A stretch of 64,000 nucleotides of DNA from JAFIFT01 sp020051095 (GCF_964199965.1 NZ_CAXMZT010000003.1:1-64000); one strand, 5' to 3'. Shown: positions 1 through 8,971, counted from the first letter of the stretch. Translations and numbers: made by a program. Notes: generated by a model from the letters alone, not told the origin.

Positions 1-1
1 G

Positions 2-571
2 CAACAGCGTAAGCAACAAGAGCAACAGCGTAAGCAACAAGAAGAGCAACAGCGTAAGCAACAAGAAGAGCAACAGCGTAAGCAACAAGAGCAACAGCGT
101 AAGCAAGAAGAGCAACAGCGTAAGCAAGAAGAGCAACAGCGTAAGCAGATTGAACAGAAACTTAACCTGGAAAAAGAAAGAATAGAAGAAATTCTCAATC
201 AGTTTGAAAATGCGATCCGCGATGATGTTGGTAAATTTGTACCGGATGCAAAAAATGCGGCGGGTGAAGTGCTTAAGAAGTTCAGACAAAATGCTAAGAC
301 GTATTTCAATGAACATCGCAAAGAAACAGCTGAAACATTCATCAAAAATTGCCAAACCGCTGTGAACACCCATGCAAAAGAATTGCAGCGCGATGTGAGT
401 CTTTGGACTTATACCAAAAATATTTTAAAACAATTGATTAATGCGGTAATGTGGGTTTTTGGTATGGGATCTGGATTTTTCAAACTAGAACAATCGGCTG
501 GGGTGATCGCTTCCGAAAAAGCCGAACAAGCCATTTCAAACGAGATTAATCCGAAAAACGCCAAATTATGA
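2..571 (+). CDS. C-terminal part of a Q/R/K/E-repeat coiled-coil protein (5' end outside the window)
   Basis: The frame is open from base 2 to the TGA at 571, so this is the 3' end of a longer gene; an internal GTG at 269 is not the real start. The first 50 residues are seven near-identical copies of QQRKQ followed by Q/E residues (codon blocks of 21 or 24 bases), a highly charged pattern expected to form a long coiled coil. About 140 residues of mixed helical sequence follow, with one hydrophobic stretch (ILKQLINAVMWVFGMG) near the C-terminus. I do not recognise a domain. Such proteins are common in Legionella and some are secreted effectors, but nothing here proves secretion. The stop overlaps the stop region of the convergent gene by 6 bases. 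Confidence 0.75.
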   Translation, partial: QQRKQQEQQRKQQEEQQRKQQEEQQRKQQEQQRKQEEQQRKQEEQQRKQIEQKLNLEKERIEEILNQFENAIRDDVGKFVPDAKNAAGEVLKKFRQNAKTYFNEHRKETAETFIKNCQTAVNTHAKELQRDVSLWTYTKNILKQLINAVMWVFGMGSGFFKLEQSAGVIASEKAEQAISNEINPKNAKL

Positions 572-1381
572 ACTGGTCATCATAGGCGGTGCATAAGCGT
601 CGTCTTTGGTGTTTTGTGATTCTGGTGCGGTTTTTCCATCCAACAACATTGAGGTAGTAACTGCCAAGGTATTGTTGGCAATATGTGAAGCAATAGCCGC
701 CGGTAGTCCAAAATAAAGGGCTAATAATCCTAAATTTAGTCCAGACAGCGTACATAGCACACCTTGCACATAAGAGCCACTGTGATTATTGCCAATATGA
801 GCGAGCCCAAACGCGACCGATGTGATTAGAATCGAAATTAAAGCAGCAGCGCTTAATCCAGAGGCAATCAATACCGTTGCAGTTGAAGGAATCAGCATTG
901 GAATCAAAAGCAACAATGTCGGTTGCATAAAGCCACGAAACATCAATTCTTCCAAAATCGGGGCAAATAAAGACACATCCAAAGGGTCAAAATCGAATGT
1001 TTGAGGATTCGCTTTGTTAACATGGGTGTTAATAGGGAGAGACCTTTGCAAAACTTGAGCAATCGGAATCTTGATGAAAAAACTAGCGACACCCATGAAT
1101 AGACCAACATGAAAATATGGAACGGCTACTGTACTAGAGACAATTACCAACCCCATAACCATAAAATAGGACAACGGATCATGGGTTTTATCCTTATTTT
1201 TTTGCGTTTGATTTGCAATCGTTTGGCCACTAGGGATAATCGCTGTGTTCGCAAGCTGTGCCGATGGATCAAAAAAACTCAATCCGGTAATGAAGGGATA
1301 TTTTTTTTTATGGAAAGGAAGCGGGTTGGTAGATACATCATTACAAATCGATCGGTTGCTGCGCTCAACGGTTGATGCCAT
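566..1381 (-). CDS. CPBP-family intramembrane metalloprotease (CAAX protease-like)
   Basis: 271-residue protein with a polar N-terminus of about 70 residues followed by several hydrophobic segments. It carries the three CPBP/Abi motifs in order: EELMFRG (EExxxR), FGLAH (FxxxH) and HIANN (HxxxN). These residues form the metal/glutamate active site in this family of membrane proteases. The start is supported by AGAGGAAG eight bases upstream of the ATG. Members process prenylated or other membrane proteins, and some are linked to bacteriocin immunity; the substrate cannot be read from sequence. It is a single gene that overlaps the convergent coiled-coil gene by 6 bases at its 3' end. Confidence 0.85.
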   Translation of the reverse strand: MASTVERSNRSICNDVSTNPLPFHKKKYPFITGLSFFDPSAQLANTAIIPSGQTIANQTQKNKDKTHDPLSYFMVMGLVIVSSTVAVPYFHVGLFMGVASFFIKIPIAQVLQRSLPINTHVNKANPQTFDFDPLDVSLFAPILEELMFRGFMQPTLLLLIPMLIPSTATVLIASGLSAAALISILITSVAFGLAHIGNNHSGSYVQGVLCTLSGLNLGLLALYFGLPAAIASHIANNTLAVTTSMLLDGKTAPESQNTKDDAYAPPMMTSS

Positions 1382-1659
1382 AATCCAACTTCCTCTATTT
1401 TAAACCCATGATAGAGATAGATTATCAAAAGCAATTAGCCTAACAGGCTATTGCTTTCGACCTAATACAGGGCGATTAATTTGAAATCAATATAGTATCT
1501 GCTTGGCAACTAATTGTCAATTAATAACCCAGATAGTCAAATCCGCAAAACAATTGGCTATTTTTATCCTTTTACGGCCTCGCCTGTGTGTATTTTAAAA
1601 TTCAGCACAGCGTCAGCAAGGACTGCGTCAAACCAGCTTTTTGAATGTTCACATAATTA
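1382..1659. other. Intergenic region between two minus-strand genes
   Basis: About 280 bases. It must hold the promoter of the CPBP protease gene for minus-strand reading and the 3' end of the transcript. A short GCCTAACAGGC hairpin lies at about 1438. I see no RNA gene, clear promoter or family repeat. Confidence 0.4.
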
Positions 1660-2181
1660 TTAGCGAACGCTTCCCCAACTTTTTATCCTGGCTTTGCCAC
1701 GTAAATCCGTTGGGAGATTATCATAGGCACGCCGGGCATCTTCATAATTGGGATAGCTACCATAAACTCCCACATAGCCCTCGCCTGAACGCACCGCGGC
1801 TGTCCGGTTATTTTTGGGCGCATGCATCAGCTCTTTTGCCACTTGCGAGGCTTTGCTTCCCCGGGAAATTTCAATGGTATAGCCGCCCGACTGCTGACGA
1901 TTGACCCATTGCTCGTCTCGGGATTGCGGTGATTGGGGTGAGCGGTACCTGCCGACGTGATACGAATTCGGGACACTAATTGATTGCCCCTGATTATCGC
2001 CATAATCCCTTTGATAATAACCTTGCTGACCGTCATAATAATTGCCACCATCCGAGCCGTAATAACTATCATACTCGTCATAGGTATATCCTTGGTAGGG
2101 AATATAACTGGTAGAACGGTAATAAGACGTTGTCGAACAAGAGCAAAGCAATACTAACAAAAAGGGTATGAGATATTTCAT
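1660..2181 (-). CDS. SPOR-domain lipoprotein
   Basis: 173 residues. The N-terminus is a lipoprotein signal: hydrophobic IPFLLVLLCSC with a Cys at about residue 13. Next comes a Tyr/Gly/Ser-rich low-complexity stretch (about residues 20-75). The C-terminal 75 residues look like a SPOR domain (GGYTIEISRGSKAS, then GYVGVYGSYPNYEDARRAYD). SPOR domains bind denuded septal peptidoglycan glycans, so an envelope or division-site role is likely, but the function is not known for this protein. It stands alone, with an inverted repeat in its upstream region. Confidence 0.8.
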   Translation of the reverse strand: MKYLIPFLLVLLCSCSTTSYYRSTSYIPYQGYTYDEYDSYYGSDGGNYYDGQQGYYQRDYGDNQGQSISVPNSYHVGRYRSPQSPQSRDEQWVNRQQSGGYTIEISRGSKASQVAKELMHAPKNNRTAAVRSGEGYVGVYGSYPNYEDARRAYDNLPTDLRGKARIKSWGSVR

Positions 2182-2224
2182 GACTATCTCCTTAATTATT
2201 ATTATCTTTCCTGAAAGCTAGGTG

Positions 2225-2300
2225 TTGGGCCAAGGCCCAACCTACAATTTTTATGTTTCCCCAAAAACCGCTCATTCCCGTAGGTTGGGCCTTGGCCCAA
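2225..2300. repeat. Inverted repeat with TTGGGCC-type palindromic arms
   Basis: A 21-base arm at 2225-2245 is repeated exactly in inverted orientation at 2280-2300, with a 34-base spacer. Each arm is also nearly self-complementary (TTGGGCCAAGGCCCAA). It lies between the divergent SPOR lipoprotein and dgt genes and may be a REP-like mobile or structural element. Confidence 0.75.
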
Positions 2301-2413
2301 CAATTGATTATTTCCATTTCACCCTTATTTAATTTAAGTATAGATACCAAACCACCATTTTTGCCACTAAGATCATTTAACGCCCCTTGAGCGGCTGACC
2401 GGTTTGCAGTAAA

Positions 2414-3766
2414 GTGATAACTTTAGACGAGAATCATGCTATGTGGACAGCCCGACGCTCCGGCCAACTCTATCAGCGAGGTCAACATGACCATCGAACC
2501 CCTTTTGAACGGGATAGGACGCGCGTAATACATTGTCCGGCTTTTCGTCGTTTACAACGTAAAACGCAAATTTTAGGGACTGATGAAGGCGATTTTCATC
2601 GCACTCGGCTTACCCATTCGTTAGAAGTCGCGTCCATTGGCCGAAGTGTGGTGCGCCACTTAAAGCATATCCACCCTGCTGAACATAATAATTGGCTTCC
2701 CTGTGATGACATCATCAGCGTGATTTGTTTACTCCATGATATCGGTCATCCGCCCTTTGGCCATGGCGGCGAAGTCGCACTCAATTACATGATGAGTGAT
2801 TTTGGTGGCTTTGAAGGCAACGGTCAAACCTTGCGGCTGTTATCAAAAATAGAAACCAGTTATGGCAAATTTGGCTTAGACCTGACACGCCGAGCATTGC
2901 TAGGCATTCTCAAATACCCTGTTCCATTAAGCCAGGTTGTGGCAAAACAATTGCCGCCCAAAATAGCTAACTTCCATAAGAGCATTCGTATCAATGACTG
3001 GCTACCGCCCAAAGGGTATTTCGATTGTGAACAAGCGGTGGTTGACTGGATTCTGGACCCTTTATCCGACGAGGAAAAAACACTGTTTCAATCACTGTCA
3101 ATTGCCCCAAGCGAGCACCAACATGGTAAAGCAGCCTTTCGTAATTTTGATTGTTCGGTAATGGATATTGCCGATGATATTGCTTATGGTGTCCACGATC
3201 TAGAAGATGCTATTTATTTACGATTAATCAGTCGTGAGCAATTTGAAGACGATCCATTAATGGATGCACTCGCTGAAACAAGCTTAGCCCATCCTGATTA
3301 TGCCCTTTTAGATCATTTATTTAGCCAAGAAGCCTTTGAACGCAAGCAAGCCATTGGTGAGATGGTTAACTATTTTATCACAGCCAGCCAAATAAAAATT
3401 ACCGATGAAACGTTTAAACAACCCATGTTACGGCACCAAGCCAAGCTCGAACCTCAAGCAAGGGTGTTGCTGGATAACTTAATCGATTTTATTTACAAAC
3501 ATGTGATCGATTCCCAGGAAGCGAGAACCTTTGAATACGGTGGTCAAACCGTTATTTTACGCTTGTTTGAAGCGATTGCTTCTAACCCAACCAGCCTGCT
3601 CGATCAAAAAAACCGTGTTATCTTTAAACAAAATGCGGAAATCGATGAAGCGGCTGCCATGCGCACCGTTTGTGATTATATCGCCAATATGACAGACGAA
3701 TATGCCTATCGCATGCATGAACGACTATTTGGCTTTAATACACGAACGATTTTTGAAAGATTATAA
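2414..3766 (+). CDS. dgt: dGTPase-like HD-domain deoxyguanosinetriphosphate triphosphohydrolase
   Basis: 450 residues from a GTG at 2414; an ATG at 2441 (MWTARRSGQ) is an equally possible start since neither has a strong ribosome site. Family motifs are present: FRRLQRKTQ near the N-terminus, THSLEV with the first metal-binding His, LLHDIGHPPFGHGGE with the HD pair, and DIADDIAYGVHDLEDA with the later Asp. The family removes triphosphate from dGTP or other dNTPs and controls dNTP pools. Length fits the 440-450 residue class. It is monocistronic; its 3' end meets the convergent tRNA operon after four bases. Confidence 0.9.
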   Translation: MITLDENHAMWTARRSGQLYQRGQHDHRTPFERDRTRVIHCPAFRRLQRKTQILGTDEGDFHRTRLTHSLEVASIGRSVVRHLKHIHPAEHNNWLPCDDIISVICLLHDIGHPPFGHGGEVALNYMMSDFGGFEGNGQTLRLLSKIETSYGKFGLDLTRRALLGILKYPVPLSQVVAKQLPPKIANFHKSIRINDWLPPKGYFDCEQAVVDWILDPLSDEEKTLFQSLSIAPSEHQHGKAAFRNFDCSVMDIADDIAYGVHDLEDAIYLRLISREQFEDDPLMDALAETSLAHPDYALLDHLFSQEAFERKQAIGEMVNYFITASQIKITDETFKQPMLRHQAKLEPQARVLLDNLIDFIYKHVIDSQEARTFEYGGQTVILRLFEAIASNPTSLLDQKNRVIFKQNAEIDEAAAMRTVCDYIANMTDEYAYRMHERLFGFNTRTIFERL

Positions 3767-3770
3767 GAAA

Positions 3771-3846
3771 TGGCGTCCCCAAGGGGATTCGAACCCCTGT
3801 TACCGCCGTGAAAGGGCGATGTCCTAGGCCTCTAGACGATGGGGAC
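3771..3846 (-). tRNA. tRNA-Glu (TTC)
   Basis: A 76-base minus-strand gene beginning GTCCCC and ending with encoded CCA. The anticodon arm reads CGCCCTTTCACGGCG with anticodon TTC, and the T-arm has GGTTCGAATCC. It is identical to the next copy and is the last gene of the Ala-Glu-Glu operon. Confidence 0.97.
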
Positions 3847-3882
3847 CTAGATAAAATTTTCTTGCGAATTGTCCACCCAAAA

Positions 3883-3958
3883 TGGCGTCCCCAAGGGGAT
3901 TCGAACCCCTGTTACCGCCGTGAAAGGGCGATGTCCTAGGCCTCTAGACGATGGGGAC
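3883..3958 (-). tRNA. tRNA-Glu (TTC), second identical copy
   Basis: 76 bases on the minus strand with encoded CCA and anticodon TTC. Base-for-base it equals the copy at 3771-3846, and the flank upstream of both genes (ACCTAGATAAA on the plus strand) is also shared, which points to a recent tandem duplication. Confidence 0.97.
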
Positions 3959-3988
3959 CTAGATAAACAACTCACAATAGGGTAACTC

Positions 3989-4064
<76 letters not shown>

Positions 4065-4077
4065 TAAAGCGAGTGCA

Positions 4078-4106
4078 AGTTTACTGAGGAAGCGCACTGA
4101 TGTCAA
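4078..4106 (-). promoter_or_regulatory. Sigma-70-type promoter of the tRNA operon
   Basis: On the minus strand: perfect -35 TTGACA (4101-4106), 17-base spacer, -10 TAAACT (4078-4083), 13 bases before the mature 5' end of tRNA-Ala. Position and spacing are what is expected for a strong stable-RNA promoter. Confidence 0.8.
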
Positions 4107-4152
4107 GGGATTTGAGAAAATCCATAAAGCGAATACACGAATAATACTTGGC

Positions 4153-4345
4153 TTTTACGTGAACGTTTGCGTGACCGTATGCGTTACCGAACAGATCCAT
4201 GGCAATCAAAAATTAGTGGTTAAAAATAATAATAAAAAGTGATAGTTTGCTCCAAGTGTCCGTGCGATTTCCAACTCTATAATAGGGTCTTATTGTAGGA
4301 ATAAACTAGTTCGGAAACGGAGACGGAAACGCAAACGTTCACGTA
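4153..4345. repeat. Family A inverted-arm element, copy 1
   Basis: Left arm at 4153-4192 (ACGTGAACGTTTGCGT then GCGTTACCGAAC) and right arm at 4310-4345 in inverted orientation (GTTCGG, then GACGGAAACGCAAACG, then TTCACGTA). The roughly 118-base centre is AT-rich without a gene. The right arm runs into rsmJ and supplies its last codons and stop. Related elements are at 8165, 11412, 15068 and, in a GC-rich version, 29345. Confidence 0.75.
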
Positions 4346-5070
4346 TTCTCTATGAAAGGATTAAATAGATCATAACGCACTGTTTTCCCTGACCATGAAC
4401 AAGTCGGAGGCAATAAAGGGGGTAGATGAACTGGCCATTTAACCACCACACGAGGACAAGGAATACTTAAAGCACACTCAATCAACTCTCTGGCATCAGC
4501 ATCCGGACCAATCATCGTTTGCAAAGCCTGCAAATCTTTTTTCACCAACGCTGATTTCTGCCGTTGCGGATGCATCGGATCAATATAGATGAGGTCAATG
4601 TTTTGAGCCACATCTTTCAAAAGATCTTTCGCTTCACCCGGAATTAACTCCACTGACAAGTGTTGCTTATCTTCCGGGGACTGTCGTGAAATACCATCTA
4701 AAAGCAATGCCTGCATAACGGGATTTCGTTCAAATAAGATGACCTTTGCACCAAAACTGGCTAATAATGCCGCATCACGGCCCCAACCAGCAGTGGCGTC
4801 GATGACTGTCATCCCAGGCTTTATTTTACAGGCTTTGATGATGTCTTGGCGCTTACCTTGCGCTGTTCGTTTGCGCCAGGTTTTCCAACTAAAATCAACT
4901 TGCATGGGCTTAAATGATGCTAATTTTAGCCATAACCCCTGAGCGGTGACTTGCAGTTGATTGTTGGCTTTATTATCGATATTGAGCTTTAATTGCCGAG
5001 CGAGAGAGACGGCCTGACTTTGGTGGGATTCATCAATGCAGGCAATGGCAATCTCATCCCTCATCTTCAA
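4339..5070 (-). CDS. rsmJ: 16S rRNA (guanine1516-N2)-methyltransferase RsmJ
   Basis: 243 residues. The SAM-binding motif DATAGWGRDAALLASFGA with ERNP, the catalytic-loop-like IDPMHPQRQKSALVKKDLQ, and VVVKWP match the RsmJ (DUF548) family, which methylates G1516 of 16S rRNA. It starts 8 bases after the glyS stop, so it is probably the last gene of a glyQ-glyS-rsmJ transcript. The final codons and the TGA lie within the arm of a family A repeat, so the C-terminus may have been altered by the element's insertion. The fingerprint is strong; the family in other genera is 240-260 residues. Confidence 0.88.
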   Translation of the reverse strand: MKMRDEIAIACIDESHQSQAVSLARQLKLNIDNKANNQLQVTAQGLWLKLASFKPMQVDFSWKTWRKRTAQGKRQDIIKACKIKPGMTVIDATAGWGRDAALLASFGAKVILFERNPVMQALLLDGISRQSPEDKQHLSVELIPGEAKDLLKDVAQNIDLIYIDPMHPQRQKSALVKKDLQALQTMIGPDADARELIECALSIPCPRVVVKWPVHLPPLLPPTCSWSGKTVRYDLFNPFIENT

Positions 5071-5078
5071 AGTTTCAC

Positions 5079-7142
5079 TTAAGGCAACAAACTAATATCA
5101 GCAACTTGCTGTAAATTAAGCTGCAACTGTCTTAATAAAGCCAAACGGTTTTGCTTAACGGCTTCTTCGTCGACCATGACCATCACCTGATCAAAAAACG
5201 TATCCACCGGTTCTTTTAAGGCAGCTAGATGAGACAAAGCCGTCTCATAATCTTTGTCACGATTGGCTTTCTGGCATTCCAATTGGGTCACTTGTAATTG
5301 TTGCCATAGCTGTTTTTCAGCCGGCTCGACGAGTTGCTTTTCATTGATATTTTCCTGATTCACGCTCGCCTGTTTGAGAATATTGCCAACCCGCTTACTA
5401 GCACTTGCCAATGATTCACAGGCCGGTGATTGAACAAAGGTAACGAGTGCGGCCATTCGTTGGCCAACGTCATAAACATCATCATTGGAAACAGCCAAGA
5501 CCGCATCCACTTGATGGGGTGTTACATGCTGTGCGACCAAATGGGATTGCAATCTGTCGAGGATAAAGGGTTTGAGTTGGTCCAGCTGAGATTCTTTGCT
5601 ATCGATTGTGTTTTCAAAGGATGCTTTGGCGTCGCTTATCAGTTCATTGAGCGAGAAATGAATGGGTTGTGCCAACAGCATGCGTACAATGGCTAAAGCA
5701 TGGCGGCGGCATTTAAAGGGATCTTTCATCCCAGTTGGTTTTTTGCCTTGCAAAAAGATACCCACCAAGGTATCCATTCTATCCGCCAGTGATAGCAACC
5801 ATCCTAAGGAAGACTGCGGTAAATCATCGGCAGCAAAGCGGGGGAAGTATTGTTCATGCAATGCTAAAGCAACCGCTTCCTCTTCACCGTCATGCTGAGC
5901 ATAATAATACCCCATCAAGCCTTGCAACTCCGGAAATTCACCAACCATACCTGTCATGAGATCGCATTTGCTTAATGCGGCAACGCGCATAACCTGCTCG
6001 GCTGATAGACCCAATCGGGGTGCATAAATTGACATCACTTTTGCAATGCGCTCGGCCTTATCCTTCAAGGTGCCCATTTGTTGTTGAAAAACCACATGCC
6101 CCGTCATGGCAATATGGTCTTGCAAACAATGCTTTTTATCTTGTTCAAAAAAGAATGCCGCATCGCTTAAGCGAGCACGCATGACTTTTTCGTTGCCTTC
6201 TATCACCCGCTTTGGATCCTGGCTTTCAATATTACTAATAAAGATAAATTGATTGATAAGCTCACCGGATTCTTTTTTGAGCGCAAAACTTTTTTGATGG
6301 GATTGCATCGATGCAATTAATGCCTCGGCTGGCACCTCGAGAAAACGCTGGTCGAAATTAGCACATAAGGCAACCGGCCACTCCACAATTGAGGTCACTT
6401 CATCAAGCAATGATTGAGGCATCACTGCATTGGCATGGTGTTTCTTGGCTAACGCGTGAATTTGTTCATGAATCATGTGTTGACGTTTAGCAAAATCAAC
6501 CACCACAAACGCTTGATGTAACTGGGCTTCATAGGTTTCAGGTGATTGAATTTCAATGGCTTGCGGCGCATGGAAACGATGGCCATGGCTAAACTTATCC
6601 GCGTTCACACCAAATAATTGGCAAGGAATAACGCGGCCTCCATACATCATCAGTAACCAATGAACGGGCCGAACAAACGAGTCATCCCCTGCTCCCCAGC
6701 GCATGGGCTTGGCAATCGGTAGTTGACTGAGTGCTTCCTCAAATAAAGCCGGCATCACTTCCTGGACGGGTTTGCCTTTGATCGTTTGGTTAAATACCAA
6801 CCAACTACCCTTATCCGTCTCCAACGTTTCAAGGTCAGAGGGGCTAACACCGCATGATTGCGCAAACCCGATTAATGCTTTACTGGGATGGCCCGATTCA
6901 TCATAAGCCGCCGCCAACGCTGGTCCGCGTCGTTGGTTGGTTTGCTCTGGTTGCTCCGCCGCAAGCTGCTTAATGTATATCGCCAGCCGTCTGGGTGATG
7001 CATAGGCTAAGACCGCTTGGTGTACTAATTGATGCTTTTGCAATAGCCCTGAAATGGCCGCTTGCAAGGCATCCGAAAGTGATTTAACCGCCGCTGAGGG
7101 CAACTCTTCGCACCCGAGTTCAAATAAAAAATCTTGCATCAT
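5079..7142 (-). CDS. glyS: Glycyl-tRNA synthetase beta subunit
   Basis: 687 residues, the usual length. The N-terminus DFLFELGCEELPSAAVKSL and the internal segments YASPRRLAIYI, MRWGAGDDSFVRPVHW and PKRVIEGNEKVMRARLSDA are diagnostic of GlyS. The beta subunit contributes tRNA recognition and an HD-like domain, and works with GlyQ as an alpha2beta2 enzyme charging tRNA-Gly. Its start overlaps the glyQ stop by 4 bases, consistent with translational coupling and a 1:1 ratio. Confidence 0.97.
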   Translation of the reverse strand: MMQDFLFELGCEELPSAAVKSLSDALQAAISGLLQKHQLVHQAVLAYASPRRLAIYIKQLAAEQPEQTNQRRGPALAAAYDESGHPSKALIGFAQSCGVSPSDLETLETDKGSWLVFNQTIKGKPVQEVMPALFEEALSQLPIAKPMRWGAGDDSFVRPVHWLLMMYGGRVIPCQLFGVNADKFSHGHRFHAPQAIEIQSPETYEAQLHQAFVVVDFAKRQHMIHEQIHALAKKHHANAVMPQSLLDEVTSIVEWPVALCANFDQRFLEVPAEALIASMQSHQKSFALKKESGELINQFIFISNIESQDPKRVIEGNEKVMRARLSDAAFFFEQDKKHCLQDHIAMTGHVVFQQQMGTLKDKAERIAKVMSIYAPRLGLSAEQVMRVAALSKCDLMTGMVGEFPELQGLMGYYYAQHDGEEEAVALALHEQYFPRFAADDLPQSSLGWLLSLADRMDTLVGIFLQGKKPTGMKDPFKCRRHALAIVRMLLAQPIHFSLNELISDAKASFENTIDSKESQLDQLKPFILDRLQSHLVAQHVTPHQVDAVLAVSNDDVYDVGQRMAALVTFVQSPACESLASASKRVGNILKQASVNQENINEKQLVEPAEKQLWQQLQVTQLECQKANRDKDYETALSHLAALKEPVDTFFDQVMVMVDEEAVKQNRLALLRQLQLNLQQVADISLLP

Positions 7143-8050
7143 TGTTCCTCTTTTGTGCGAAGTAGGGGAAATCCTAACGCCTCTCGGGACTCATAATAGG
7201 CTTGGGCCACTGCTCGGGATAACTGCCGAACGCGTAAAATAAATCGTTGCCTTTCCGTTACTGAAATCGCGTGCCGCGCATCTAATAGGTTGAATGTATG
7301 GGAGGCTTTCATCACCATTTCATAGGCAGGCAATGGCAATTTGACCTCAATCAGACGATTGACTTCCTGCTCGTAAAAATCAAACTGCTTGAACAGTTCA
7401 TCAACGTTTGCGTGTTCAAAATTATATGTGGACATTTCCACTTCGTTTTGATGAAACACATCACCGTAAGTAATCACACCCTGCTCGGTTTCACACCAAG
7501 GTAAATCAAAGATATTATCCACATTCAACACATACATGGCAATCCGCTCAAGCCCATAGGTTAACTCACCCATAATCGGCTTACAGGTCAACCCCCCTGC
7601 TTGTTGAAAATAGGTGAATTGGCTAATCTCCATGCCGTTTTGCCACACTTCCCAGCCCAAGCCCCAAGCGCCCAACGTCGGCGATTCCCAGTTATCTTCG
7701 ACAAAACGAATATCATCGGTTAAGGGATCGGTGCCTAAGGCTATCAAAGAATTCAAATAACGCTGTTGAATATCAATGGGAGAGGGTTTCATCACCACTT
7801 GCAATTGGTAGTAGTGTTGCAAGCGATTGGGGTTTTCACCATAGCGACCATCTGTCGGCCTGCGCGAGGGTTGCACATAAACCGAATACCAAGGCTCCGG
7901 ACCAATCGCTTTCAAAAACGTCGCCGGATGAAATGTCCCGGCCCCTACTTCCATATCAAGCGGTTGGAGCACAACACAGCCTTGATCCGCCCAAAATTGT
8001 TGCAGCGTTAAAACGATATCTTGAAATGACGTGATTTTCTTTCGTGTCAT
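7139..8050 (-). CDS. glyQ: Glycyl-tRNA synthetase alpha subunit
   Basis: 303 residues, matching the bacterial alpha subunit. It has the class II synthetase core with FQDIVLTLQQFWADQGC at the N-terminus, then MEVGAGTFHPATFL and YVQPSRRPTDGRYGENPNR. It binds glycine and ATP and makes glycyl-adenylate; the tetramer with GlyS charges tRNA-Gly. It is the first gene of glyQ-glyS-rsmJ. Its upstream region holds a family A repeat at 8165-8279, so the promoter must lie within or beside that element. Confidence 0.97.
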   Translation of the reverse strand: MTRKKITSFQDIVLTLQQFWADQGCVVLQPLDMEVGAGTFHPATFLKAIGPEPWYSVYVQPSRRPTDGRYGENPNRLQHYYQLQVVMKPSPIDIQQRYLNSLIALGTDPLTDDIRFVEDNWESPTLGAWGLGWEVWQNGMEISQFTYFQQAGGLTCKPIMGELTYGLERIAMYVLNVDNIFDLPWCETEQGVITYGDVFHQNEVEMSTYNFEHANVDELFKQFDFYEQEVNRLIEVKLPLPAYEMVMKASHTFNLLDARHAISVTERQRFILRVRQLSRAVAQAYYESREALGFPLLRTKEEQ

Positions 8051-8164
8051 GAGCCTAAGCCAGTCCGAGTAATTAAGATGGGTAGGATAGAATCTGCTCG
8101 CAAAAAAATCAATCCTTCAGCGGATAATTCCTACCTCATCACCATGAAAAAGTCTAATTATCTC

Positions 8165-8279
8165 TTACGTGAATGTTTGCGTTACCATAACCATTACCGA
8201 ACTTAAGCAGGTCAGCTGAAACTTTGAAGTCATTTGGGCGTATTGCGGTAACGGTTACGGTAACGCAAACGTTCACGAA
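8165..8279. repeat. Family A inverted-arm element, copy 2
   Basis: Arms at 8165-8202 (ACGTGAATGTTTGCGTTACC, then CATTACCGAAC) and 8245-8279 (GCGGTAACGGTTACGGTAACG, shortened here to the core GGTAACGCAAACG, then TTCACG) form a long hairpin around a 42-base centre. The centre resembles that of copy 3 at 11412 (CAGGTCA, then CTCTGAA/CTTTGAA-like stretches). It sits between the divergent-reading ends of glyQ and tenA. Confidence 0.75.
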
Positions 8280-8308
8280 TATTACATTTTTGGCCCTGGC
8301 ATCAAGGA

Positions 8309-8971
8309 TTATATCGGCCAATCGGTTTCATGATACGCACTTTCCCAAAAAAGCCACTCTAATTGGCTTGATTTAATAAACGCCTCAACCATTTGCTTAG
8401 CTGTTTTATCGGACGCCTCTGCTCCCAGCTCATTAGCAATATTAACCGCACATTGGACGGATTCTTCGAATGCCTCGCCCGAATATAACTGGATCCAATC
8501 CGCATAAGGGTGATTGGGGTGAAGTGCTGCTAGCATTTGCTTGCCTACTTCATGGTAGATATAAAAACAGGGCAAAAGGCCTGCGACCGCTTCCTCAATG
8601 GACGATATGCTCGCCATGCGCAGGAGGTAATTGGTATACATAAAGCACGCTGGACTGGGATTTTTCCTCGATAAAAGGTTACTATTTAGCCCCTGATAAT
8701 GGTTGATATAGCCAACGTGAAGGTCGCGCTCAGCCTGGATAGCGCCCAGGGCAAATTGAATAAACTGGGTCGCATGAGGGTGATGTTGGAGCCTTGCAGC
8801 AGCCATGGAGAGCGCCCGCGAATAGTCACCTAAATAGAGCGCATCTTGGATGATATACACCATAAATGTCTGTTGCGATAATGTGCCAGCTTTTAGTTCA
8901 AGATTAAATGGATGGCAGTAAATTGCTTCTAAAATGGGCTGGGTTGCTTGAAGCATTTGGTTAATGATCAT
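8309..8971 (-). CDS. tenA: TenA-family thiaminase II / aminopyrimidine aminohydrolase
   Basis: 220 residues, standard for TenA. The active-site Cys is in LLPCFYIYHEVGK, the substrate Asp in IIQDALYLGDYSRAL, and the C-terminal Glu in FWESAYHETDWP, so the enzyme looks complete. TenA hydrolyses aminopyrimidine breakdown products of thiamine to HMP, feeding ThiD. It is the last gene of thiE-thiM-thiD-tenA and overlaps the thiD stop by 11 bases. It should be under the TPP riboswitch at the head of the operon. Confidence 0.93.
   Translation of the reverse strand: MIINQMLQATQPILEAIYCHPFNLELKAGTLSQQTFMVYIIQDALYLGDYSRALSMAAARLQHHPHATQFIQFALGAIQAERDLHVGYINHYQGLNSNLLSRKNPSPACFMYTNYLLRMASISSIEEAVAGLLPCFYIYHEVGKQMLAALHPNHPYADWIQLYSGEAFEESVQCAVNIANELGAEASDKTAKQMVEAFIKSSQLEWLFWESAYHETDWPI

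Noticed and set aside
1..150. Regular short direct repeats that could be taken for a CRISPR array
   Set aside because: The repeats are in-frame codons of one open reading frame (QQRKQ units), without unique spacers of constant length.
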